From: Mesodorylaimus sp. YZB2_4
Taxonomy: Eukaryota > Nematoda > Enoplea > Dorylaimida > Dorylaimidae
DNA: 64,000 bases
Direction: 5' to 3'
Assembly: GCA_030248295.1 (NCBI GenBank)
Contig: JASANH010001039.1
Coordinates: 1,364,001 to 1,428,000 of the forward strand
Shown here piece by piece: positions 23,501 through 35,114 of this stretch. The translations under genes were made by a program, and so were the position numbers. Within the stretch, counting starts at the first letter, position 1. The number at the start of each line of letters is the position of its first letter. The notes under the pieces were generated by a model, which was given only the letters and a program-made list of their open reading frames with translations, searched no databases and was not told the DNA's origin.

Positions 23501-23978
23501 CAATATTTAATCAGACTTGTTCACAGATGCTTTTAAAATTGTTAACATATTTTTTGGCTTTTTGAAAACTGTACGCGCTGCCGTTATGTGCTTCCAGGAT
23601 CTCCGAACTTACGGTCTTATTAAGGTGGGTCTTCGAGTACGTAATAAGTCGCCTCGACTATTGCTTCTGGCGGATTTATAGTTCACTAGAGACGAGTATT
23701 TCCAAATTTTAATGCTCTCTTTATCGACATTACTATCTAGAGCCATACAAAGCTACCATTTTGCACTCGCCCCAAAAGAGCACCTGCCGCCTGCTTTAGG
23801 CTCCATTTTATCAGTCTAATTAAGCTAGAGGGCATACTCGAAACCTAACCCACGTCTCATATAAATATTTGCCCTAATATGAAACGATATAGACTTAATG
23901 TTAGGACGAACCTGAAGCCACCGCTGGATCGAGAGGAGAACGTTTTCGCAAAAGCAGCAGAAAGCCATAAAATCTTTA
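20541..23978. other. no gene recognised; scattered repeats
   Basis: Holds a 24-base motif containing AGTCTGTTATGACAGACT at 20574-20597 and its inverted copy at 22068-22091. A G-run at about 22799-22815 is followed by another GGACGTCC fragment. Open frames at 22100-22580 show no recognisable domain. Confidence 0.4.
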
Positions 23979-25115
23979 GTGCAGTCTTTCAACATGGATT
24001 GCGACGAGTTTATTTCTGCTTCTGAATTTCAAGCTTGCTCTTTCCCATGGTGGATAAAACTTGGTAACGAGACACGAGACTGTGTTTGGACGTGCTCTGA
24101 TGTGGCTGCTTATTGTGAGAAATTTGCAGAACAGAACGTTTTTTTAGAAAATGTTTATAACGTTTTTGTTATCGGTCAAAATTTGCAAGTAAATTTATTT
24201 GTTGTTCTCGGAATGATTTGCAATTTTCTATTATTCGCAACTTTATTATCAAAAAAGTTAGCGGGTAATGTCTTTTATTTTTTGAGAATTGTCTCAGTGG
24301 CTCAATGTGGCCAAGGATTTTTAGTTTTACTAACACGAGGTTACTGCTTATCTTTTTTGCCAGATTATATGAGTTATTTCATAGAAGTTATAGCATCTCA
24401 ACAATTTGTTCATGCTACGAGGTTAAATGTGATTTTATTAAGTTTTTTCATGGCTTTTGAGCGATTTACTGCAGTTTCGTTCCCAAGTTGGTATGGGAAA
24501 ATCAATTTCACAAAATTCAAAGTTCTCTCTGTTGTGATTTCGTTCTTACTAGGTTGTATCGAGTTAGAACTGATAACTGAGGTGAAATTGCAGTTTCATG
24601 AAGTTAACAATGAAACGGTCTTTCCTTACGATCTGTCATCAACCTGGGGTAGTTATCGACTTCATTCACGATATTTGATTCATGTTGTAACTGCGCTTAA
24701 AATTGTTGTTTTCATAAGTATCATAATATTTGGCATAACGATTGTGGTGAAATTACGTCAACGATCAGAAAGACTAAAGAAAATGCTAGCAACTGAGTCG
24801 GCTACCAAAGAATTTAAAGATATGAAAGCGCTTTGCCAGTTCCAAATGGTTGACACTATAGCCATGGCTATTGACATTTTTTTTTCACTTTCTAAAACGA
24901 TTGCTGGTATACTCGCATTTTACGCATCTGGTGCATATATTTCCTGCGCAAGAAGTGTTAAATTTTATGGATTAGATATTAGTTTCACTAGTGAAATTAT
25001 GACATTTGTGTCCAGAATTTTTGAAGCTTTTGCGCATGGAGAACTTTTCATACTCTATTTGATCGTCTTTGCCAAGTTTCGACGAGCTTTTTTCGAACGC
25101 TGGAGAACATGCTAA
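23979..25115 (+). CDS. seven-transmembrane receptor, intronless, chemoreceptor-like
   Basis: A 378-residue integral membrane protein predicted to be a G-protein-coupled receptor. Hydrophobic segments lie at about 69-91, 97-119, 136-160, 179-203, 231-258, 288-315 and 337-366. A 65-residue extracellular N-terminus has Cys 8, 20, 35, 39 and 46 and the glycosylation sites NET at 30 and 211. TM3 ends in MAFERFTAV, which sits where class A receptors have DRY/ERY. The third loop is basic (KLRQRSERLKK), and the tail after TM7 is KFRRAFFERW. TM7 lacks the usual NPxxY (EAFAHGELFILYLIVF). The single uninterrupted frame contrasts with the intron-rich neighbours and could reflect a retrocopy or a rapidly evolving chemoreceptor family. 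The ligand is unknown. The ATG at 23994 is an alternative start. Confidence 0.75.
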   Translation: MQSFNMDCDEFISASEFQACSFPWWIKLGNETRDCVWTCSDVAAYCEKFAEQNVFLENVYNVFVIGQNLQVNLFVVLGMICNFLLFATLLSKKLAGNVFYFLRIVSVAQCGQGFLVLLTRGYCLSFLPDYMSYFIEVIASQQFVHATRLNVILLSFFMAFERFTAVSFPSWYGKINFTKFKVLSVVISFLLGCIELELITEVKLQFHEVNNETVFPYDLSSTWGSYRLHSRYLIHVVTALKIVVFISIIIFGITIVVKLRQRSERLKKMLATESATKEFKDMKALCQFQMVDTIAMAIDIFFSLSKTIAGILAFYASGAYISCARSVKFYGLDISFTSEIMTFVSRIFEAFAHGELFILYLIVFAKFRRAFFERWRTC

Positions 25116-28100
25116 TTTTTTGTGGGTTGACGTTCGTTGCTCTTAAGGTGAAACATGTGTTTCTCAGCTTAGCTTGGCGATTGTCAACCATGTGTTTATT
25201 AGTTTCTAGAATAATCGCATGATCGTAGACTAATCAAATTGCCTCTGAAATCACATTGCTCCCTCTAGGTTCCCTCTGAAATGCAAGTCTTTTAAGAAGC
25301 ACTGGCCAGGTATGGACATGTCCGACATTGGGATCCCGATGCTGAAAACCAGCCTCGAAAAGTCGGGCTGGGGGGGGGAGGGGGGGGGGGGGGGGGCCAA
25401 GAAGGGAGTCTTAAAGCCCTGAACTATTCGACTTTTATGGCTCATAAATGGACCGAAATTTCTCGATACAGATTAGCTTCTTAAACTGCTTATAGCCCAC
25501 TTTTTTGCGCATAATCAAAGTGAAAAAGAGAAAAAATATCTTGGAATGAGAAATGAGTATCTTAGTCAAAAAGTCAGAGAAAAGGAGTTGAAAAAAATCG
25601 GGTTAGGTCGGGTACATTTTCCTTACCTTCCTTACTTCCTTCCTTACCCTTACGGCTTGGTCAATAACGTTATTCATACAGCAGGACCCGTTCAAAACCA
25701 TTCGGTGTCCAAAAAATGTGGGTGCTCAACTTATATGCAGTGAAAAAGATTTGGGCGCAGCAAAGATTTGGTCAGTTGAAAGCCCACTTTTTTTAGATAT
25801 ATATTTCGTTGAAAAAAGTGCTTTTTCGCACAAATGCGTGAATGATAGGAATTTGAGTGAAAATTCTTGCATGAACTTTTGTGTTTAATCCAATTTGTTC
25901 AATTACCTACAGTATAGAAAGAGGCTGTTTTCTTCACGATATCACTGGTTTGTAGAGAAAAAGGTGCTCTTTTTAATGAGCAGCGCCCGAATGTTTTTGA
26001 CTGCATATTATAGTCGAGCACTGTGGGTTTTTTCACAACCAACATGTTTTGGACACCAACAATTTTTTAACGTGCCCTGTTTCATGAATATTGACCTGGC
26101 CGTGGAATGATTATCGTTTTCGGGGTCCCCACGGCATCTACTTTCGAGATATGTAGTAATATAGGGGGTTATTTTTCGAGGCTGGCCGATTTGGAGTCGA
26201 TTTCTACAGACAGTGCCTCTCAAGTAGTCGGATAAATTTTTTTTTACCGCAATGTACAGTCAGATATAATTTTCGATGTATTCGAGGTGAGAATCAACAT
26301 GTAACTGTTCTGGCCCAAAGATTTGACACAAGTGGCGTTTAGAAAGTTGTTTGTGGGAAACTGAAGAAAGCGATAAGAAAATTCGTTAATTTCGAAAAAA
26401 ACTCAAGCTGAACGGGATGTCACTGAAATGAAAGAAAACGGGAATGAAACATGGATTTTAGCTCGTTAAAGCAACCAGGTTGCTATTGCCCAAAAATAAT
26501 GCCATGAGTTTGAAGTTTTTACGACTTTGCCTAATGGTATTCCGATTATTGTCCCTCTTTTTTGGATATGTTGACGTTTTATAAGAATGATCAGGACTTC
26601 ATAAAGTCTCGAGGCCAGCCTAATGACTATGTTACCTATGAGTTAATTACGATTATACTGATGGAATTCTGGGAATAGGGTACGAATAGGCATAGTAAGA
26701 TTACACTACATAGACAATAAATCAAAGCAACTCTTCTTCATTGATACAGTACAGTCGTTTACAGTACTTCAGTTCCAGGTTCAGGTAGGCGAACCTTATC
26801 AAAACGGTGTTTCGTAAAACCACATATAATATTGTCTTAATTGTTGCCTTGTCGAATAATTACCGATCGGAGAAGTTCACACAGTTTTATTTTCTAGACA
26901 GCTCTTTTTTTTGCAATGCACATAAAATTTTTCTCGGCTGCGGCCCAAATTTGCCTCGCGCCAATCCTAAAAAAACCCCTTTTCCAGCACACCATGGCTA
27001 TACTATATGTGATACCGTAATCACTGGCTCGCATGGTCGCTCGCGCCCCCTGGCGGTATGAATCAGTCATCGCTGCCGCGAAACGGTACGATGCTAGGAA
27101 AGAGATGAAAACACATGGTCATTGCCGAGAGGCGCAAAATGAGTAATATATATGGTTAATTGCCAAGTAAATTGAAATATGGCAATTTAGCGATTACTTT
27201 GAATTTGCCGCCGATCAGGTTTGGCGTCTTGATGTCTGCTAGAAGCGCCAAAAAAAGACCATCAGCAAGACCATGGCCTCGCTCGGATCCTCGTTAGTGC
27301 GCTAATAAAAGTCAATCTAACGTTTTCTACGATTAACAAACAAACGATTCGAACGAAAGAACGAGGATATTCGAAACCACAATCCGGCTGATGGGAAATA
27401 AAGCGAGATGTCAGTGTCACTTCCTTAAATGCGCTTAGAAATGCTTTGCAATGACTTTTTTTGCGATATCGTTTCAAAAAGAGGCCTCGGAAGTATATTT
27501 TGGGGGCATTTTAGCCCAATGCTTCGCCGATTTGAGCATTCTAAACCGGTTTTACAGGCGTTCGAAAAGCCTTAGATTGCTTAAGTATATTGCTATGATA
27601 GCCATGCAGCGTACCCCGCGCATAGTCAATTCATTCTTGCCATAAGCAGTCGGCGCGCGGGAAGTTTAAACTAGCGCTTTCGGTTCCGCACGTCGAAAAG
27701 GTCTTTTTCGTAAGATGCAACAGTGAAAAAACTAGTGTGAAAGGAAAAAAGCATGAACGAAATATGAATGGAAAAAATTGAAAAAAAATTAAAATACACA
27801 GGTCAACATTTGACACCACATAGTACACAGGGAACGATGATAAGAAACGCTATGGTGAGATGTGCAAGAGCCGACACCAAAAACTTTTTCTCCTAACTAT
27901 ATGTATCTAGACGTGCAAACGCAAAGGGCGTCCATTTACTTATCGCATGGAGCTGATTAGTTGAAAAATGTCAAAGTTTTGAGCTTAAATTGGTGCCATC
28001 TCGCATATTATTTAAACTCTTGTTATTAACATGAATCTGTAGCGCAATTATTCGAGCAACATAGTTGCTAAGGATTTCCTCGGATTCCCATCAAAAACGT

Positions 28101-28848
28101 GACCCTTGCAAAAAACCGCATAAAAATTGACCCAGAAAACATTTTTAAAGTTCTTTTTTTCTGTTTTTTCGCCCGTATCCTAAACTACATTTTACCGCTA
28201 TCTGCGGCGCGAGCCTGCGCATGTGTGCGCGGAGGCGGACTACGGTGCTGCACGGCGCATCGTTTTGGCAGAGACAGAATTTCCAAAAATTTTAGATAAG
28301 ATAATCGATCTCTATAGCTTGATTCCCCTTTCATTTTCGCATATTTTGATCATCTCGAAATGATTGTGGCCCAATCCGCTGATTTACAACGATTCTTTTT
28401 TATCGAGCCCTCTCATTATTTTCGCCTACCTGTCAACGTGCTACCTGCGCATACCTGTGCGCGCCCCCCGGCCAATTACCGATTTAAATCGAATTTAGTG
28501 ATAATTAGTGATAACCTGGCGATCAAACATATGAAACTCTGTGAAAAAAGGTTAGTTGTGTTGTATCACACTGGTTTTTCAATTGGATGATAATTAATTA
28601 GTGTTATTTGGTCCAATGGAAATTCCCATTTACCGTGGGGTCATCACGGGAGTCCGAGGGTTAAAGGAGGAGGACTTCAGGGACTTCCCCCTCCCTCCCC
28701 CCGTCTTTTCGCAGCTCTCCGTTGCAAGTTGTTTTGGCGCTCTATGCGCCGAGACTTGCGCCAGTGGTGTTCTGAATTTGGCAATTGTGCAAGATTCGAG
28801 CAGCCTCACCAGTATGAACGCCCCCATTGCAAACAGTCCCTCTAACAG
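25116..28848. other. no gene recognised
   Basis: Homopolymeric G at about 25371-25396 and otherwise mixed AT-rich DNA. Open frames are short and compositionally unremarkable on both strands. Alternating GC words (TGCGCATGTGTGCGCG at about 28215 and a similar one at about 28450) are the only visible pattern. Confidence 0.4.
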
Positions 28849-28997
28849 CCCTGTTCGATACTCTTGTAATAGATGAACAAGGACCATTCCCTGTATCTAA
28901 CAAAGGTAACCTTTTTGTTGGGGTCATCATGTGCATTTTAACGAGTGAGGGTGGATGCATACACTGCTTTTGCCACCGTGACATGTGCAACAAATGA
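28849..28997 (+). pseudogene. relic of a Ly6-like terminal exon
   Basis: After an acceptor (TCTAACAG) the frame matching the Ly6-like gene at 32483-34874 reads ...GGCIHCFCHRDMCNK and then TGA at 28995. The intact paralogue reads AGCTVCECKSDMCNEGS and continues into a GPI signal. Past the stop the DNA still aligns with that region (ATGTTGGAAAATGCT against ATGCTGGGAAATACG; TGGTCGCCT in both), so the stop is a later lesson of decay. The upstream exons were not found with confidence. Confidence 0.6.
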
Positions 28998-31374
28998 AAA
29001 ATGACCATGTTGGAAAATGCTGTTTTTCTTATCATCGCTAAACGTGATCGCTTTGGTCGCCTCGGGACGTGTCGTAGTTAACAGCAAAAAAAACTAAATA
29101 AGCGATCCCGTGATTGTGCTTCTGGAAAAGGTTGATTGAATTTTTTAAAGGAAGCATTATAGCGTAAATATTCTTGCATTACAGTATCTAAGGTTTTAAA
29201 AGTGCCCTTTCATGAGAGCCAATTCAGAGATGTGGACTCACTCTAAAAAAACCTTGCTTGAAGTCATGTTCTGGGTAAAACTGCGGCCATTACCACCTCC
29301 TTAGCTGTTCTTGTGAGTAGCTCGAATCGGTCAAGCAATTTTGAGATTTAAGTAGCCATGACGACGCTTTTTTCATGAAAGCCTGGAAGGTCTGCCAATG
29401 CACAGTTGTAGCCTTCCTTTCAAGCAACAGTGTTAAGACTTTTTTTTTCCGGTGTCACAGGATACAATGCTCACTCAATCGCCTTCCAAACAGCCTATAG
29501 CGACACATAGCATCCGAACCCTAGCCCCATGGCCAGAGGGGGTCCGTCCTCCGTCACATTCGTACGTTCTCGATAACGCCGACGTCTTGGTTGAGGCTGA
29601 TGACCAGCGACTCACGGCTGGATTGGATCGGATTCCATCCGCTCATATCAGATGTCCAATCCGATCCAATCCGAAAAATAATCATTCGAAAATTCGGATC
29701 AGATCATCCGATCAGAACCATCTGATCCGACATTCTATGGTTCCTGCAATAACTATGGGCAAACAAAAAAGCTTTTACTCCGAGCTTTGGGAGGGGCTGT
29801 TTGTGCCACGGCACCATTATAATAAATACTGTATGTTTATCATGGGGAGCAACCTACCAAAAAAAGTTCATGCGTTATTGAATGAAGAAAATTCAATTCC
29901 TTTTTCCGGAGAGAGTATGAGGAAGCGTTGAGCGAGCGTTTAGAAAAACTCGCAGGGTTCTTTCCGAACTTGGTTTTCAGGTTTCAGGCTTAGAGTTTTA
30001 GCTTTCAACGCTTGAGTTTGTGGGTTTTCCTTTAAACACCAAAAAAATCCAGAATAATTCGAAAGTTGCACTGTACTATGGGCTGACTACTGCTGCAGTT
30101 GGCCTGACGCCTCTAATTTGCACAGAGCATTTTTTTAACCTAGCAGCAAAATTACAATTTTTGGTTTTCCAGTTTCACTTAACGGTTGGCGATGTTCCCT
30201 TGTGAAACGAACAAAAAATCGTTTCTAACTATGAGTTTAGCCGAGACAGAAGTTTCCTTGGTAGTCAAGTCAGTGGTTGCAGAATCGACATTTTTCATGC
30301 TCACAGTCGATGGAATCAAATGTCATTGCGGATTCAGTGGTCGTGGCGGCGGCACTAGTTTTCTGGCCAGCAACAATAGACATAGGTCGTCGACCTAAAA
30401 TGCGTTGGCGCTTATCTATAGCAGGGAGCAGACTGATTTGCGTACTGTTTTTTGACGACTATCAATGCCTTTGGGTGATATGGCGGAAGCTAGTGATTCA
30501 CACCCACGCCCACACGTGCACCAACACATTTATGCCGTGGCATAATCATGGCAGGAAGATATAACTCGTACCAATCTATTCTCGTAGACCACATAGATCG
30601 GGTGCAATGTTTTTATTCAGTTAGGCTATCAGCAACATCGAACACTCGTTTGAACAAGATTTATTTCAGGCCCCAGCGATCAGCCGAGTAAAGTGCCCAA
30701 GAGCGACACAGCACCACCAAGGACAGCTTACGCGACACAGTGTCTCAAGAATGTAAGTGGTCGGTACTGCAGCAGAGGAAGTCGTATCTCACCCATTGAC
30801 TCATCTTTTCCTAATAGAGATTAGGGGGTTGCAAAGAGGAGCTGAGAACCATACACGGAGGTAGGTTCCATTCTCGAGTTGCTTTGGTCGCATGTGAAAA
30901 CCCTTGCTTTTCGGGTCGAAATACTTTTATGCGCGCCAGATTCAAATCAGTTCTTCGTGGCCCTCAAAATAGTTATAATGATAGCATTAATAGGCTGAAG
31001 GAGGGCACCATTACTTGGATAGAAACACAGCAAGAAGAAGAGCGTGTAAGACCTGCTGGCGAACGCAGTGTGGACCTATGGAGATAGGCGTGCTTGCTTG
31101 AAACTGGTACCTGGCAGGATGAAGAAGGTACAGTATTACATGCACGCGCAACGGAACACGCGATACGCGCGACGGCAGGTGTTAACGATTGCTGGCTCCC
31201 CCCCCCCCCCCCCCCCAATTTCAGTATACTACAGTTTGATGTTATGACTAACCAGGCAGTTATAAATTGAACCTATTCGTAGGTGCCTAGGACTAAAATA
31301 CCCAAACCTTTTCACTGAATAATGAAATCCTCTATAGGACACGAATACAGAATCAGGAAACTGGTTTTTGGGGA
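28998..31374. other. no gene recognised; low-complexity ATCCG tract
   Basis: 29615-29740 is built from variants of GGATCGGATTCCATCCG and runs open by composition only. A C-run lies at about 31199-31216. No coding signal is seen elsewhere. Confidence 0.4.
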
Positions 31375-31500
31375 AGGTTGAGAAGGTCTTCTCACCCAGT
31401 ATCGTCCTGGGACGCCGGTGCTGGAATGGGATACCCTCGCTTGGAAGTGCTCCTAGTAGATACACGAAGGGTGGCTGCCGTAAGAGCTGGTCACCTCACA
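31375..31500 (+). repeat. SINE body fragment
   Basis: Contains ATCGTCCTGGGACG, TACCCTCGCTTGG and CTCCTAGTAGATACACG. These are the reverse complements of body words in the copy at 2580-2893 and are related to the distal end of 19860-20215. No tRNA-like head is visible, so it is a truncated copy. Confidence 0.55.
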
Positions 31501-31988
31501 GCCTCGCTTATCATGACTGCTGGCCAGCTTACATATAGACAAAAGCGGTTGGAAGTCATGTGGGGGGAACAGGGTGTGTGGGGAAGTTACCCTTGCATCT
31601 ATTTGTCTCCCAGTGATTACACCAGTCTTAGTGACTGCCAGCGGCGTTTTGATCGTTTTATCTCGAGTTTCTAATAAATGGGCCTCTCAAGCATTAGTAA
31701 ACGTTCACCTTGATAGCAGGTGTAGTATTACCCTAGTATTACAGAGTATCACAGAGTCGAGTTGTACGTCGACTAGCGCCTCCCCCTTGCCTTTACCGTA
31801 GTCAACTATATGAACTCACACCCCTGAACTACCTGTACAGTGCTGTAGGACCACAGCCAGGTCCGACATCGGCTGAGCAAAGTGTACCCGACCCGAAACC
31901 TAGAATCCAAAACCTGAACCTGACCCGATTCGAGAAATTCCTGCCACAAGACCAGACCAATCCTTTTTTGACCCCTTTTATCTAATTT

Positions 31989-32395
31989 TTATAGATATTT
32001 AATTCTCATGCTGAAGATATGTATATCTTCTCTGTCAGGACCATATCTCGAAGAAAACCCAGGTCCTGGCAACCCGCGCTTCCTGAGCAAGGCACACACC
32101 TAAACTTCTGTGCCCCCGATTTTAGAGTAAGATTTCGATGTTGCAACATTTGAAAAAATGGAAATGTCGAAGAATAGTCGAATACCTGAGCTCTAGGGCC
32201 ACCGAGACGCATATTTAAAGGAGGAGACCCGTAGTTCGCACCATACTCGAAGTCTAGACCAGCATCCCATACTGCATGTTTACTATAGCCTTTTGGGAAT
32301 TCGAATTGTCGTAGCATACCCTTCCGAGAGCAGGCTCTACACACTTGCAGAAGCAAAACAACTTTAAGAGAGCTTACTACCTTCGTAGGGTGCAT
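31989..32395 (-). CDS. unrecognised two-exon gene, 106-residue product
   Basis: Exon 1 (32186-32395, 70 codons) and exon 2 (31989-32099, 36 codons plus TAA) are joined by an 86-base GT...TTTAG intron in phase 0. The product starts with MHPTKVVSSLKVVLLLQVCR, a possible signal or targeting segment. Its middle has an even, non-repetitive composition (FEFPKGYSKHAVWDAGLDFE, YGANYGSPPLNMRLGGPRAQ), and it ends in a basic stretch and FSMRIKYL. I do not recognise the family. Support is the clean intron, sensible composition and the position 87 bases from the oppositely oriented Ly6-like gene. A random pair of frames is possible, so confidence is modest. Confidence 0.4.
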
Positions 32396-32482
32396 ATTTT
32401 TGTTTTTCACTCACGATTTTGCTCTCTCCGTTTTTCATATAGCATTAATTTAAATTCACGTCTCCACCAACCCAGCATCGTC
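32396..32482. promoter_or_regulatory. putative bidirectional promoter / 5' UTR interval
   Basis: Only 87 bases separate the two divergent start codons. The interval is T-rich on the plus strand and contains TTTTTCATATAG, which could be a 3' splice (including trans-splice) acceptor before the Ly6-like ATG. No TATA box is evident. The inference rests on geometry only. Confidence 0.3.
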
Positions 32483-34874
32483 ATGAAGAAACCACTCGTT
32501 GCTTTGTTGTTTATTTTTGTATCCCAAGTATTAAAAGGTATGAGCACAGTTAATTCGCGTCAGATTCTACAAGCTAAATAATCAGATCCGCTCTGCTCTC
32601 CAGTTGCCGCCGTTCAATGCCATTGCGTCGGAGTAGCGCCGATACTAGAATTCTCGATTCCTTGCAAAAATAACACATGTGAAAGTCCAGAAAACGGCTG
32701 CAAAAAACACGTGTGCCCAGACAGTAAGTATAATCATGAATAAATCACGCACAGTCTGGGCAGGATGCAGGGTACAACTTGACCCTCCTACTAGTTTGGG
32801 GTCGCTAGTGACCAATGTCACTGTAAGAGTGCTTTTGTGCCTTCGTTCCTCAGGAAAATCAAAAAAAAAATAAATGAGTTATATAACTTAGCTAACCTTT
32901 ACGGATAACATTACGCAGCCCCCTGAGCTCAAAGTGGTTGGCGTGAAAATTTTTGTAATATCTATGACTAGTGACTAGATGCCTTCGCTCTTTAGATGCG
33001 GTTGTACGTAGTATTGATAGGCTGGCGCGAAAACTGATATAAGGAGAGCCTAGTCCTACTGTAGTGAGGTTGTGTTGTCCTTGTGATTTGAATGTGGCGC
33101 CGTTACTGTCCAGCGCATCAATGTTGTATGCTAGTGAGCGGTTGTGCTTAAAGATAAGCGAGTGTGGATAGAGTTGAAGAGTGGGAGGCGGTCGCCTCGC
33201 TCACACTGTCAGTGGTGAATCATGCAGCTGGCGTGAGCAGTCGCGTCTTTCTTTGAGCCGAGAATTGAAGAGAGTCTGCACGATGTCGGTACCATTCGGA
33301 GAGGGGGCTCAGGCTTAGCTTAGGGACCTTCCCGACTGGTGTTCGAGGACAGTTTCCCAATTCTCTACTCCTTGGGTGGGCGTCCCCCATTTGACAGTAG
33401 CAGGGGTGTCGCCCAGAGCCAGGTGTCTATAGCCAGCGACGAGCTACTAAACTGCCGTCCTCCGTCGGAATAGAACCCTGGCCTCCCAGTCAGGGTTGCG
33501 GGCCAGCAAGACAGATCAACGCCTTAACCAGCTGAATCATCGCCTCCCAACTTTTCGCTATGTTACATTTGCCTCTTGCAGTTTGTCCTATAACCGTATT
33601 TTGCATTATTAGCTGCACCGTATCAGGTGATTAGGTCATCCACGTGTTGTTTTTGTTCTGTAACAACGTGATTGGTTAACTACAGCTCCACTCAGACGCT
33701 TCAAATTGCCATGCTGTCAGCATCTCGCTGTTACGCCTAAGCGTTCGGCCAAGATCTCTTCTTCACGCCTCTCATTTTGCAATAAGTGACCTTCGGAATT
33801 CAGTCTAATTTTTTGGGAGTCGCCTGTAGTCGAACGACTAATCTCAGGTGCATATTATATTTCAAATATCTAAAATCGAAATTCGCTGATATCTTTTTTG
33901 GAATATTGATAAGGATATCTTTTTTTATTGGCATATGAATATCGAAATCGTATCCAATCTATTGTTTTGCCTTATCGTATCCACAGTCGTCGTCACTTTC
34001 TTGACGCTCTCTCACATATGTGCAGCAGCCAAAGCATGAAATGACCCAGGAGTTCTGCTCTGCATGCTCTCAATATCATCCTCAATCACTCATTTGCAGA
34101 TTGCTCTTTCTAGTGTTTTTTCCCATCTGCCCGCCTCAGAGTTCTGCATGGGTACCCACACCCGTACCCACCTGTACCCGGCGGGTATGGGTACGGGTTC
34201 GGGTAAGAGGCGACGGGTACGGGTATTCGTTCTTGTTTTTTTTTACAGCGCTACAAATTTGAATCTTATGCAGTTTGTGACTGTTTTTAGCGAGACACTT
34301 CTGATGTCTGCTTTTTTGAGGCTAGTTCTGACCACTGTTTATGTCAATATCCACATCTATATGTAATCGATATAAATATCATTTGGCATATCGAAATCGT
34401 ATCCATATCCATATCCATATCCGTATCTTTTGGGATATCCATATCTACTATCTGTTTTTTTGGAATGTACACGCGGCACGTGAAGGGGGTGTATTCCTAA
34501 AGAAAACAGGTAATATATTTTATCTTTTTACAACCAAGATATTGATAAAAAGATATGGGTATTCAAGCGTTTTTGAGATTTGAAAATGGTTGTTTACTGC
34601 AAATATGAACCTGGTTTCAATCGAAAAGCCGCTAAGGCGCCATCCGTGAAGGACGCCATTTATCGAAAAGCAGATCTTATTTGCATATCCATGTAATATT
34701 TCAGCCTTAGTCAAATCGTGCTCGTCGCTTGAAGTCAAGGAGGACTACTGCTTCTCTCTCGCTGGATGCACCGTGTGCGAATGCAAAAGTGACATGTGCA
34801 ACGAAGGGAGTCCCGCGATGCTGGGAAATACGATGCTTATTATCCTGGCAGCTGTGATCGAGATGGTCGCCTGA
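32483..34874 (+). CDS. Ly6/uPAR-like small cysteine-rich GPI-anchored protein
   Basis: Three exons, 32483-32537, 32604-32723 and 34705-34874, with GT-AG borders and phase 1 at both junctions, encode 114 residues. Residues 1-18 form a signal peptide (MKKPLVALLFIFVSQVLK). The mature part has 12 cysteines, from QCHCVG to the terminal CxCxxDMCN (CECKSDMCNE), the typical end of a three-finger Ly6-type domain. After EGSPAML comes a hydrophobic tail (TMLIILAAVIEMVA) with no charged anchor, as for GPI attachment. Ly6 proteins sit on the cell surface and modulate receptors or channels; the partner here is unknown. The 1981-base second intron carries a SINE and simple repeats. A decayed relative of exon 3 is at 28849-28997. 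Confidence 0.78.
33335..33550 (-). repeat. tRNA-derived SINE in the Ly6-like gene intron
   Basis: The minus strand begins GGGAGGCGATGATTCAGCTG, then GTTAAGGCGTTGATC (A-box region), with AGGGTTCTATTCC as a B box, then a body of about 150 bases including GACGGCAGTTTAGTAG, which matches the 2580-2893 copy. It lies antisense to the host gene. Confidence 0.7.
34140..34460. repeat. simple repeats (GGGTAC)n and (ATATCC)n
   Basis: 34141-34230 is made of GGTACC/GGGTACGGGT-type words, and 34340-34450 of ATATCC hexanucleotides. Both lie inside the Ly6-like intron, and short open frames across them carry no gene. Confidence 0.85.
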
Positions 34875-35114
34875 GGACACACGAGTCCTTGACCACTAAG
34901 TTACGAATGCAGTGACTGCGTTTTAACAAATGATTCGATTTTTTTAAATGGAATTAGCTTACATGCCCGCATGAATGACTATTTTGATTGTTCTTTTGTA
35001 TTTATATTTTGATTTTATTGGAGGAAGTTTTTTGCACACTTTACGGCAAAAAGTACATTGCTTTCAGCGCTGCTTCAGCAGCTTGAGAATCTAAACGCGA
35101 CGTTCCATTTGTAA
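34875..35114. other. 3' flank of the Ly6-like gene
   Basis: AT-rich. GTATTTATATTTTGATTTT around 35000 could include the transcript end, but no clear AATAAA close to the stop was found. Confidence 0.3.

Noticed and set aside
29452-29931. 159-codon plus-strand frame
   Set aside because: Its middle is an (ATCCG)-type simple repeat, and the rest has no family features or intron context.
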